Assembly: GCA_021776925.1 (NCBI GenBank)
Contig: JAJFFB010000170.1
Coordinates: forward strand, 1 to 64,000
DNA: 64,000 nucleotides
Source of the DNA: Planctomycetota bacterium
GTDB taxonomy: Bacteria; Planctomycetota; UBA1135
Direction: 5' to 3'
Part shown: positions 53,892 to 61,376 of the stretch, piece after piece
Position numbering within the stretch: position 1 is the stretch's first letter
How the letters are laid out: every line of letters starts with the position of its first letter
Program-made: the position numbers and the translations under genes
Notes under the pieces: generated by a model
Database searches by the model: none
The model's input: only the letters and a program-made list of their open reading frames with translations
What the model was told of the DNA's origin: nothing

Positions 53892-54953
53892 ATGGAATCC
53901 GCATCCTCGCTCGACCGCCTGCTGATCTTCCTGGATCGCCTGCGCGATGTCCACGATCGTGCCGCTGGCGGCACCGTCGCCGCCGATGATCGCGCCAGCC
54001 TGGCCGATGAAGCCAGCACCCTGGCCGAACACGTATTGCCGCAGCTGCCCGGCCTGTGCCGCGAGGACGGCCGCGAACTGAGCGCGATCGAGGTCTTCCT
54101 GCTCGCCTTGTTCTTCCATCGCCGCACCAGCGGGCGCCGCGAAGCCATGCTCGGTTCTGAACTGGTCGGCCATCTACATCTGGTCGGGATCGATCGCAGC
54201 GAAGCGCTTGCCGCTCTTGCTCCCGAAAGCCGCCTGCGCAACGCCAAGTGGTTGCGGCAGAAACGCCTGCGCGACGGGCACGATCCGCTCGACTGCGCCT
54301 TCGCCCCCTGCGCCCGCGCCCTCAATCTTTTCTGGAGCGCGCAGCCCGCCGATACCGAGGGGTCTGAACCCTCCACCGCCGAGCCGCCTTTGTCGGGGGA
54401 AGGCCCCTACGCCAGCGAAGAGGAATATCTTTGGGATCTGTTCGCCTGGCGCAACCTGTGCCTGAAGCGTTGCCAGGCGCTGATTCCAAACGAGGGCACG
54501 CCGCCTGCGGCCTCGCCCGAGTTGGAAGGGGCCTGCCAGCAAGCAAGGGCCGCACAACTGCAGATCCGCGCGCGCCTGGGAGCGAGCGTCGGTGGCCGCA
54601 CCTTCGCCCTCGAAGCCTTCCGCCGCGAGCACGCGCTGGGTCAGGATCATTTACTGGTGTTGGTACACCTGCTGGCCAGTGAAGTGCTCGAAGCCGAGCC
54701 CTATCTGGCGGCGTTGGAGTGTCTGCGCCTGGTTTGCGAAACACGCAACGATCTATTCCTGAAACGCAGTCTGTTCCGGGCCAAAGGCCGGCTGCGCCAT
54801 CGTGGCATCGTCCTGGCTGATGGCCCAGACGACGACAAGGCGCTGACCGCGAGTCTTTCGCTGTCGGAATGGGCCACCGAGCAGCTGCTCGCCGGCGTAC
54901 TCGCCGGACCACGCATCCGCGACGACGCGCTCGACCGCTTCTTGCGCGATTAA
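53892..54953 (+). CDS. Helical protein of unknown function
   Basis: 353 aa, no signal peptide or membrane helix. It is almost entirely alpha-helical with two leucine-rich blocks (SAIEVFLLALFFHRRTSGRREAML; DHLLVLVHLLASEVLEAEPYLAALECLRLV). The second block and RDNLFLKRS-like ETRNDLFLKRSLFRAKGRLRHRGIVL resemble the N-terminal winged-helix regions that precede some AAA+ ATPases, but no P-loop is present. TAGAAT (53871-53876) and an AGAGG ribosome binding site precede ATG 53892. It runs divergently from mgtE. I do not recognise the family. Confidence 0.6.
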   Translation: MESASSLDRLLIFLDRLRDVHDRAAGGTVAADDRASLADEASTLAEHVLPQLPGLCREDGRELSAIEVFLLALFFHRRTSGRREAMLGSELVGHLHLVGIDRSEALAALAPESRLRNAKWLRQKRLRDGHDPLDCAFAPCARALNLFWSAQPADTEGSEPSTAEPPLSGEGPYASEEEYLWDLFAWRNLCLKRCQALIPNEGTPPAASPELEGACQQARAAQLQIRARLGASVGGRTFALEAFRREHALGQDHLLVLVHLLASEVLEAEPYLAALECLRLVCETRNDLFLKRSLFRAKGRLRHRGIVLADGPDDDKALTASLSLSEWATEQLLAGVLAGPRIRDDALDRFLRD

Positions 54954-55011
54954 CCGAGCTTCCGCCGGAATCCACCTTGGCGGCTGTGCCCAGAGCAGCG
55001 AAAATAGCTGG

Positions 55012-56226
55012 GTGGAACGCAGCGAACTGATTTACGACTGGGAAGAGCACGGCCCGCGCAAGCTTCCCGACCCGGAGTTTCCCGTTCAGCTCGACGACGA
55101 GACTTTGCGCGACGGCTTGCAATGTCCATCGGTGGTCGACCCGCCACTGGACAAAAAGTTGGAGCTGGTCCACTTGATGGACAAGCTCGGCATCAACACC
55201 GCCGACATCGGCTTGCCCGGCGCTGGAGCCCATGCGCGTGAGCACATTCTCACGCTGGCGCGCGAGATGGCCTCGCTGTCGATCACCCCCAACGTGGCCT
55301 GCCGCACCGTGGTCTCGGACATCGAGCCGGTGGTCGACATGACGCAAGAAGTCGGCGCGCCCATCGAGGTGTGCGCCTTCATTGGTTCCAGCCCGATCCG
55401 TGCCTACGCCGAGAGCTGGGATCTGGAGCGCATGCTGACCTCGGTGCGCGAGGCGGTCGGCTTCGCCCACCGCAACGGCCTGCCGGTGATGTTCGTCACC
55501 GAGGACACGGTGCGTTCCACTCCCGAGACCTTGCGCGCCTTGTTCCTGACCGCGCTTGAAGAGGGTGCCGACCGCGTTTGCCTATGTGACACCGTCGGCG
55601 CCGCGACGCCATCTTCGGTGCGCAATCTGGTCAAGTGGACACGTGAGTTCCTGGCCGAACAGGGCGCCAGCCACGTCGGCATCGACTGGCACGGCCACCG
55701 CGACCGCGGCCTCGGCCTGATCAATACTCTCGCCGCGATCGCCCAAGGGGCCACGCGCGCCCACGCGTGTGCGATGGGCATCGGCGAGCGCGCCGGCAAC
55801 ACCGAGATGGACCTGCTGCTGGTCAACCTCAAGCTGGCCGGCTGGATCGATCGTGACCTGACCGCGCTGGGTGATTACGTGCGCCTCGCTGCCGCAGCGG
55901 TCGGCCGCCCGCTGCGCCGCGAGTATCCGGTGTTCGGCGACGACGCCTTCGAAACCGGCACCGGCGTGCACGCCGCCGCGGTGATCAAGGCCTTCCATAA
56001 GGGCGATACCTGGCTCGCCGACCGGGTCTATTCCGGCGTGCCGGCGGGCGAATTCGGCCTTGAGCAGAAGATCTCGGTCGGCCCGATGAGCGGCAAGTCC
56101 AACGTCATCTGGACGCTGGAGAAGATGGGACTGGAAGCGAGCGAGGAACGCATCCAGGCGGTGCTCGACCGCGCCAAGAACTCGGACCGCCTGCTTACAC
56201 AGGAAGAGATTCTGGCGGTTTCCTAG
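55012..56226 (+). CDS. DRE-TIM metallolyase (2-isopropylmalate/homocitrate synthase-like)
   Basis: 404 aa from GTG 55012. The TIM-barrel begins with VQLDDETLRDGLQCPSV (metal-binding Asp and catalytic Arg of the family) and has the HxH metal motif in DWHGHRDRGLG, then GIGERAGNTEMDLLLVNL. It lacks the LeuA regulatory C-terminal domain. These enzymes condense acetyl-CoA with a 2-oxo acid or cleave the reverse; RDGLQ rather than RDGEQ is reminiscent of HMG-CoA lyases. It converges on the benzoyl-CoA-reductase-like operon, overlapping its last small gene by 32 nt. Exact substrate unknown. Confidence 0.78.
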   Translation: MERSELIYDWEEHGPRKLPDPEFPVQLDDETLRDGLQCPSVVDPPLDKKLELVHLMDKLGINTADIGLPGAGAHAREHILTLAREMASLSITPNVACRTVVSDIEPVVDMTQEVGAPIEVCAFIGSSPIRAYAESWDLERMLTSVREAVGFAHRNGLPVMFVTEDTVRSTPETLRALFLTALEEGADRVCLCDTVGAATPSSVRNLVKWTREFLAEQGASHVGIDWHGHRDRGLGLINTLAAIAQGATRAHACAMGIGERAGNTEMDLLLVNLKLAGWIDRDLTALGDYVRLAAAAVGRPLRREYPVFGDDAFETGTGVHAAAVIKAFHKGDTWLADRVYSGVPAGEFGLEQKISVGPMSGKSNVIWTLEKMGLEASEERIQAVLDRAKNSDRLLTQEEILAVS

Positions 56227-56446
56227 TGTAGATCATCACGTAGCGGTGGCAGGCGTCTTGGGCGCAGCCGTCGCAGGAGCGTTCGAAGTCGGCCGGGGCG
56301 AGCGGAGCGGCGCAGACTTCGAGACCGAGCGAGCGATAGATCGAAGTCGCTTCCTTGAGGCGCTCGGGATCGGCTAGGAATCGCGGCTCCCAGCCGGCCT
56401 GGATCAGGTCGGGGTCGGCCTTGGGAGCCTTGGGCGCGGTGCTCAT
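56195..56446 (-). CDS. Small cysteine-containing protein at the end of the BCR-like operon
   Basis: 83 aa. It has no signal peptide. The C-terminal half contains C-x-x-C-x-x-x-x-C (SCDGCAQDACHRYVMIY) plus an earlier Cys, suggesting metal or Fe-S binding. The ATG is 42 nt after the stop of the second activase gene and in the same orientation. Its 3' end overlaps the convergent DRE-TIM gene by 32 nt. I do not know this family; its place makes an accessory or electron-transfer role for the reductase worth considering. Confidence 0.6.
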   Translation of the reverse strand: MSTAPKAPKADPDLIQAGWEPRFLADPERLKEATSIYRSLGLEVCAAPLAPADFERSCDGCAQDACHRYVMIYTRKPPESLPV

Positions 56447-56488
56447 GGAAGGGTTGTACGCACGCTCACGACCGTGGGGTGCGCACGC

Positions 56489-57307
56489 TCACGCGGTCTC
56501 TGCGGCGAGTTTCTGCAGGCGGCGCTGGCCGAGCACGGCGGCGCCGAGTGCGGTCACCAGTTGCGGCATGTTGTCGCTGCCGTTGCCGGGTAGATTGACC
56601 TCGCTGCCCAGACGTTCGCGCACGGTGCGCGGCATGGTCGGGAAACGCATGATGCCGCCGATCAAGGTGAACTCGGCCTCGGCCTTGGCGCGTTTCATCA
56701 ATTGCACCGAACGACCGGTCAGCGACTCGATCGCGCCCTGCATGATTTCGGACGGCGGAGTGCCCAGCGAGAGCTGGTTGATGACTTCGGACTCGGCGAA
56801 CACCGCGCACACGCCGGAGATCTCGACCGGCTCGCGCGAGGTCATCAAGAGCGAACCGATGTCCTCGGTCTTGTAGCCCATGTAACGCGCGGTCTTTTCC
56901 AGGAACGCGCCGGTGCCGGCGGCGCACTTGTCGTTGAGACGGAAGGATTTGACCTTGCCGTCTGCTTCGATGCGCACCGCCTTCATCGTCTGTCCGCCGA
57001 CGTCGAGCACGGTACGCGTCTGCGGAAACAGCAGGTTGGCGCCGCGCGCACTGGCGGTCAGGTCGGTGACGTGCACGTCTTTGAAATCGACCTGGTGACG
57101 GCCGAATCCGGTGGCGATGACGTAGCTGACCTGGTCAGGGCGCAGGCCGGCGAGCTCGAGCACGGTGTCGAAACTGCGGCGCGCGACCTCGGCAAGCTTG
57201 AAGCCGGTGGGCTCGACGTGGCTGTGCAGCATGTTGCCGCCTTCGTCGAGCAGAACCGCCTTGGTATAGGTCGACCCGACGTCGATTCCTGCGGTGATCG
57301 TGGTCAT
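56489..57307 (-). CDS. BCR/2-hydroxyacyl-CoA dehydratase activase-type ATPase subunit (second copy)
   Basis: 272 aa ASKHA-fold ATPase of the BcrA/BcrD/BzdPQ/HgdC family. Nucleotide loop [14 protein letters not shown]; cluster cysteines C128 ([13 protein letters not shown]) and C167 ([12 protein letters not shown]), which coordinate a [4Fe-4S] cluster at the subunit interface; [10 protein letters not shown] is the second phosphate motif. Hydrolysis of ATP drives low-potential electrons to the reductase. Its start overlaps the upstream activase by 4 nt; residues before M57307 in the frame are shadow. Two different activases imply a heterodimer as in benzoyl-CoA reductase. Confidence 0.87.
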   Translation of the reverse strand: MTTITAGIDVGSTYTKAVLLDEGGNMLHSHVEPTGFKLAEVARRSFDTVLELAGLRPDQVSYVIATGFGRHQVDFKDVHVTDLTASARGANLLFPQTRTVLDVGGQTMKAVRIEADGKVKSFRLNDKCAAGTGAFLEKTARYMGYKTEDIGSLLMTSREPVEISGVCAVFAESEVINQLSLGTPPSEIMQGAIESLTGRSVQLMKRAKAEAEFTLIGGIMRFPTMPRTVRERLGSEVNLPGNGSDNMPQLVTALGAAVLGQRRLQKLAAETA

Positions 57308-58122
57308 GGCGAAACCTCCTCGGTGCCGGCCGCAGTACGGCTGGCAAGAATGTGATCCATGGCGAAGAGTGCGGCGCCGAGCGCGCCCATGTAATGGCAG
57401 TCGTCGCTGACGTTGAGCTTGTGGCCGAGTGCGTCTTCGAGCGCCTTGACCATGGCGACGTTGCGCGAGACGCCACCGGTGAAAGTGATCTCGTCTTCCA
57501 GACCGACACGCCGCATCAGGCCGAGGGAGCGGGTGGCGATCGATTCGTGTACTCCCCAAAGGATGTCGTGCACCTTTTTGCCCTTGCCCAGCCAGGCGAG
57601 CACTTCGGATTCCGCGAAGACCGTGCACGTGGTGCTGATGCGAACACCCTTATCCGACTGCAGGGCAGTGTCACCGAGGTCGTCGAGCGGGATGTCGAGC
57701 GCCGCGGAAGCAGCACCGAGGAAACGCCCGGTGCCGGCGGCGCACTTGTCGTTCATGCAGAAATCCTCGATCTGACCGCCCGGCGAAACGCGGATTGCCT
57801 TGGTGTCCTGGCCACCCATATCCACCACCGTGCGCGTTTGCGGAAAAAGGTGCGAGGCGCCACGCCCGTGGCAACTGATCTCGGTCACCTGGTCGTTGCC
57901 GAAGGTCACCCGGTAACGGCCGTAACCGGTGCCGATGACCCACTCGACCTCCTCTTCCAGGATGCCCTTGCTCTCAACCGCTTCCTTGAAGGCCTTCTCC
58001 GCCGCCTGCACGACGTTGGCGCCGGTATCAAGCAACGAGCGCGCGATGATGTTGCGCTCTTCGTCGATGATCACCGCCTTGGTCTGGGTCGAACCGACGT
58101 CTACTCCTGCTGCGTATGCCAT
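57304..58122 (-). CDS. BCR/2-hydroxyacyl-CoA dehydratase activase-type ATPase subunit (first copy)
   Basis: 272 aa, homologous to the next gene. [14 protein letters not shown] is the nucleotide loop, C127 ([13 protein letters not shown]) and C166 ([12 protein letters not shown]) the cluster ligands, and [17 protein letters not shown] the C-terminal ASKHA motif. The start is ATG 58122 with an adjacent purine-rich GGAACAG upstream. Identical lengths and conserved ligand spacing in the two activases fit the A and D (P and Q) subunits of class I benzoyl-CoA reductase. Confidence 0.88.
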   Translation of the reverse strand: MAYAAGVDVGSTQTKAVIIDEERNIIARSLLDTGANVVQAAEKAFKEAVESKGILEEEVEWVIGTGYGRYRVTFGNDQVTEISCHGRGASHLFPQTRTVVDMGGQDTKAIRVSPGGQIEDFCMNDKCAAGTGRFLGAASAALDIPLDDLGDTALQSDKGVRISTTCTVFAESEVLAWLGKGKKVHDILWGVHESIATRSLGLMRRVGLEDEITFTGGVSRNVAMVKALEDALGHKLNVSDDCHYMGALGAALFAMDHILASRTAAGTEEVSP

Positions 58123-58175
58123 GTTTCTGTTCCGTGTATGCCGCTGTGATTTGCTTGCGAAAGGTCTGGTGTTGC

Positions 58176-59471
58176 CTAGGACTGGATGGCGGCTTGCTTG
58201 CGCCGTGATGCCAGACCCTCGAAGAAAGCGTCGGCCCGGTTCTTGAGCTGGGCTTCCGACACCACGCGGCGGTCCATCATGTCTGACTCGATGAACAGAC
58301 TGGCGATGTCCTGACGCTCGGACAGGGCGCGCCGTCCATCGGCGAGCCCGGTCGACACCGTGCGACAACTCTTGATCGGGTGGTAGACGATGCCGTCGAC
58401 CTGGTACTCCTCGAGCATCGACTCGACCACGCTGTCGTGGTGGAACATGCTGTCCATTGCGTCGCGCACGCTGACCAGGGTGCCCTCAGCGAGACTGGCG
58501 ATCGGATCGGACAGGTCGTACTGGAAGCCGCGGTTGGAGCCGCCGGAGGCGAACCACAGGTAGGTCGAGTGAACGAAGGTGCCGTTCCACTCGCTGAACA
58601 ATTCATTGAAGCGACGGAAGATCGGATAGCACGGCACGCCGACGAAGACCAGGCGGTATTCCTCTTCGGTGATGGTGCCGATGCCGTGTTCGACCTTGTA
58701 TTCCATCTCTTCGACCAGATCGGCGAAGTAGCGCGCCCCGGCCTCTTCTCCGCGGAAGCCGTTGGCGACGCCGAGGTAGATGGTGCCGTCGGTGAGCGCG
58801 TTGAACACCGACGGGCGGTTGGCGTTGAGCTCCAGCAGTCTCTTCCAGCCGCTGCTGATGCCGTTGGCGTGGCCCATGACCTCGCGCAGCCGGTCGATGT
58901 CGAACTTCTTGCCGCTGACCTCTTCGCAGGTGCGGATCAGTTCGCGGATCTGCATTTCCACGTAGTTGCGATCATTTTCAAAATCACGGTCGCCGCGCCA
59001 GGTCTGGCCGCCGAGCTGGCGCGTACCAGGAACGTCGAGGGTGACCACCGGCATCTGGTACATCCGCTCCCATGCTTCTGCCCACTTGATGTAGGTGTTG
59101 CAGGCGTTGGTCAGCACGGTGAGCGCGGGCTTCGGGATCTGCCCCATCGGATGCTGACCGCCGCGCAACTGCGTGGCGATGTCGGCCTTGACGTAGCCAC
59201 AGATGTCGGGCGAATAGCCGTAGTCCTCGGCTTCTTCGAGGTATTCGTTGGCAACCCGCCGCACCGCGGTCTGCAGCGAGTTGATCTCGGGGAACACCAC
59301 CGGGAAGTCAAAGGACTTCAACACTTCGTTGAAGCTTCCCATGACGAACACATAGGCGGCTTGTTCGCCGCGCTCGGAACAGCCGTTCAGTTCCTCGAAC
59401 CATTCGCGGAACATGCGCGCGCCATCGTTGTTGCCGCGCCCGACGATTTCATCTTTGAGGGTGTTGCTCAT
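58176..59471 (-). CDS. Benzoyl-CoA reductase B subunit-like protein (2-hydroxyacyl-CoA dehydratase family)
   Basis: 431 aa, the length of BcrB/BadE/BzdO. Family cysteines are placed as expected: C91 ([12 protein letters not shown]), C124 ([11 protein letters not shown]) and C369 ([12 protein letters not shown]), candidate ligands of the active-site [4Fe-4S] cluster. Also typical are [16 protein letters not shown] and [12 protein letters not shown]. With the C-type subunit it forms the catalytic heterodimer that reduces or dehydrates an acyl-CoA with low-potential electrons. Gap to the next gene upstream is 13 nt. Confidence 0.85.
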   Translation of the reverse strand: MSNTLKDEIVGRGNNDGARMFREWFEELNGCSERGEQAAYVFVMGSFNEVLKSFDFPVVFPEINSLQTAVRRVANEYLEEAEDYGYSPDICGYVKADIATQLRGGQHPMGQIPKPALTVLTNACNTYIKWAEAWERMYQMPVVTLDVPGTRQLGGQTWRGDRDFENDRNYVEMQIRELIRTCEEVSGKKFDIDRLREVMGHANGISSGWKRLLELNANRPSVFNALTDGTIYLGVANGFRGEEAGARYFADLVEEMEYKVEHGIGTITEEEYRLVFVGVPCYPIFRRFNELFSEWNGTFVHSTYLWFASGGSNRGFQYDLSDPIASLAEGTLVSVRDAMDSMFHHDSVVESMLEEYQVDGIVYHPIKSCRTVSTGLADGRRALSERQDIASLFIESDMMDRRVVSEAQLKNRADAFFEGLASRRKQAAIQS

Positions 59472-59484
59472 GGGTGGTTCAGGA

Positions 59485-60651
59485 TCAGGCGAAGAGGAGG
59501 TTTTCCATGAAGGTCTCGAGTTGCAACTCGAGGTCCGAGAAACTGGTCATGCGTTCTTCGAACTCGCTGACGAAATAGGGAATCGCCTTGGCCTCCAGGG
59601 CGTGGATATAGGCGACTTGCTCTTCGAGCCCGGGCTCGCACATCTTCGCTGCAGTAACGATCACCGCCCCGGCGCCGCTGGCGCGCACGCGTTCGATCAG
59701 CATGTCCTCTTTCGGTTTGCGCAGATCGTGCTGCACCGGACTGTAGGAAGAGTCTTCGATGTAGGCGTGGGCCAGATCCTGCAGCGGGTCTTCGCCTTTG
59801 GGCACGTCGCCGAGCAGCCAGCGCAGTCCGATCAGGAAATCGTCGTCGACGACGTAGGTGGCGCGGCCGATCATGCGCACCAGATCGAGCGGCGGTTGTT
59901 CGCAGAAGGCCCCTTCATAGACCACCCGGATGCGGTCTTCGGCCTTGGCGGTGCGCGCTTCGATCAGGGGCAGCACGTACTGCATCAAGGCGTTGTGCTC
60001 CTCGCGCGGAATCATGCCGGCGACCGCGACCAGCGCGTAGGCGTCTTCGGCGGCGATCTTCCAAGGTTCTTCGCGCTTGATCTGGTAGAGCTTGCGCAAC
60101 AGGCGGCGGTTCTCGTTGAAGACGCCGATCGACTGGCGCAGGGATTGTTCGCTGACCTCACTACCGCAAACCTCTTCGATCTGGCGCATGATGCGGTCGT
60201 ATTCGCCGCGCAGATAGGTCACGCTATGGCTTGAATTCGGATTCTGCGGCAGGTACAGAATCTGGCACGGATAGTCGTGGTTGCGCGCCCAGATCGCGCT
60301 AAGGTTGCGCGCCGCGTCGCAGATCGGATGCGACACAAACATGTCCAGTTCGACCTTGCCGCCGAGAGAGAGTTCCAGCGAAGTCTTCAGGATCGAACAC
60401 AGATAAGAACCGAATCGCGAGTCGGACTGGTCAGGTGCCAGCGTCGAGCCGCGCAGTTTCAGCGGCAACATGCCAGCGGCGTGGGCGATCTCTTCAGGGA
60501 AGTAGACCTGGAAATGGCCGAGGACCTTGCCGCCCTGTTCACGCCAGCGCGCTACGGTCGGATAGTCAGGATCCTCTGTCAGATCGCGGCACTGCAGCAG
60601 CACCTCTTCCAGAGGCTGATCGATCCAAGTATCAAAGACGGGGGTGTTCAT
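59485..60651 (-). CDS. Benzoyl-CoA reductase C subunit-like protein (2-hydroxyacyl-CoA dehydratase family)
   Basis: 388 aa, the length of BcrC/BadD/BzdN. KVLGHFQVYFPEEIAHAAGMLPL is the family's N-terminal signature; C85 (GSYLCSILKTSLE), C111 (VSHPICDAARN) and C338 (TAAKMCEPGLEEQ) are conserved cluster cysteines. Its ATG overlaps the tetR stop by 4 nt (ATGA), making it the first structural gene of the operon. The gene order C, B, activase, activase is that of bzdNOPQ. A ferredoxin donor is not encoded here. Confidence 0.86.
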   Translation of the reverse strand: MNTPVFDTWIDQPLEEVLLQCRDLTEDPDYPTVARWREQGGKVLGHFQVYFPEEIAHAAGMLPLKLRGSTLAPDQSDSRFGSYLCSILKTSLELSLGGKVELDMFVSHPICDAARNLSAIWARNHDYPCQILYLPQNPNSSHSVTYLRGEYDRIMRQIEEVCGSEVSEQSLRQSIGVFNENRRLLRKLYQIKREEPWKIAAEDAYALVAVAGMIPREEHNALMQYVLPLIEARTAKAEDRIRVVYEGAFCEQPPLDLVRMIGRATYVVDDDFLIGLRWLLGDVPKGEDPLQDLAHAYIEDSSYSPVQHDLRKPKEDMLIERVRASGAGAVIVTAAKMCEPGLEEQVAYIHALEAKAIPYFVSEFEERMTSFSDLELQLETFMENLLFA

Positions 60652-61259
60652 GCTTCCTTACCTCGGGTCGGCGCCACCGCGGCGCCTTCGAAAAAGAGCT
60701 TGATCAGGTGGTCGAGTTTTTCCTCGACGGAGGGCATCACGGTATTGGCGTAAGGCACCAGCAGGGTCTCGACCAGGGCGACGTATTCCCACGACAACAG
60801 GCGCGGATCCGCGGCTTTCAATTCGTGGCGCTCCATGCCGACGTTGAGAATGGCCTGCACTTGTCGCGGCAGGGCTTCCTGGTAGGCGCGGATCAGGCCG
60901 AGCCGCACGTCGCCGGCGAAGACGTTGATGTCGCGCCGCACCAGCAGGATGGTGTCGCGCCGCTGCGCAGGCAGGCGCAGGAAGTCGGAGGTCAGCCGGC
61001 GTAGGCGCTGGCGGCAATTGCCTTCGGATTCCACCGCGTCGCGGAACAGCTCGCGCTTTTCGGCCAGGTCGAAGTGCATCATCGCCAGATAGAGCTCTTC
61101 CTTGCTGGCGAAGTGATGGTAGAGCGCGCCCTTGGTGACCTCGGCGGCCGCCGCGATCTGATCCATGGTGACGTCGGCGTAGTTGCGTTCCAGGAAGAGA
61201 TCGCGGGCCTCGGCGAGCAGGCGCTCGGCGGTCCGGATCCTGGGAGCAGAGGTTGACAT
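60648..61259 (-). CDS. TetR family regulator of the BCR-like operon
   Basis: 203 aa from ATG 61259. N-terminal TetR helix-turn-helix at about 10-58 (AERLLAEARDLFLERNYADVTMDQIAAAAEVTKGALYHHFASKEELYLAM), then a helical ligand-binding domain. It is the first gene of the operon, coupled to the reductase C subunit gene by a 4-nt overlap, and a strong palindrome ends 5 nt upstream of its start, so autoregulation with the whole operon is expected. The ligand may be an acyl-CoA or aromatic acid, by analogy only. Confidence 0.88.
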   Translation of the reverse strand: MSTSAPRIRTAERLLAEARDLFLERNYADVTMDQIAAAAEVTKGALYHHFASKEELYLAMMHFDLAEKRELFRDAVESEGNCRQRLRRLTSDFLRLPAQRRDTILLVRRDINVFAGDVRLGLIRAYQEALPRQVQAILNVGMERHELKAADPRLLSWEYVALVETLLVPYANTVMPSVEEKLDHLIKLFFEGAAVAPTRGKEA

Positions 61260-61264
61260 CAATC

Positions 61265-61284
61265 CATACCGACTGGTCGGTATG
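61265..61284. promoter_or_regulatory. TetR-type operator palindrome
   Basis: CATACCGACTGGTCGGTATG: perfect 9-bp arms CATACCGAC/GTCGGTATG around a 2-nt centre, immediately upstream of the tetR ATG at 61259. Size, symmetry and ACCGAC core are typical of TetR operators. Confidence 0.8.
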
Positions 61285-61376
61285 TCCACCATAACCCATC
61301 AGAGCGCCACGTCAAGGGCCTCCACAACCCCAATTAATTGTTTACGAAGCCCTGAACCCTGCTGGCGGGGCCTGCG

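Noticed and set aside
56489..60651. Plain 2-hydroxyacyl-CoA dehydratase system (HgdABC type)
   Set aside because: Such systems use a single homodimeric activase; two distinct activases and bzdNOPQ-like order fit a benzoyl-CoA-reductase-like enzyme better, though the substrate stays open.
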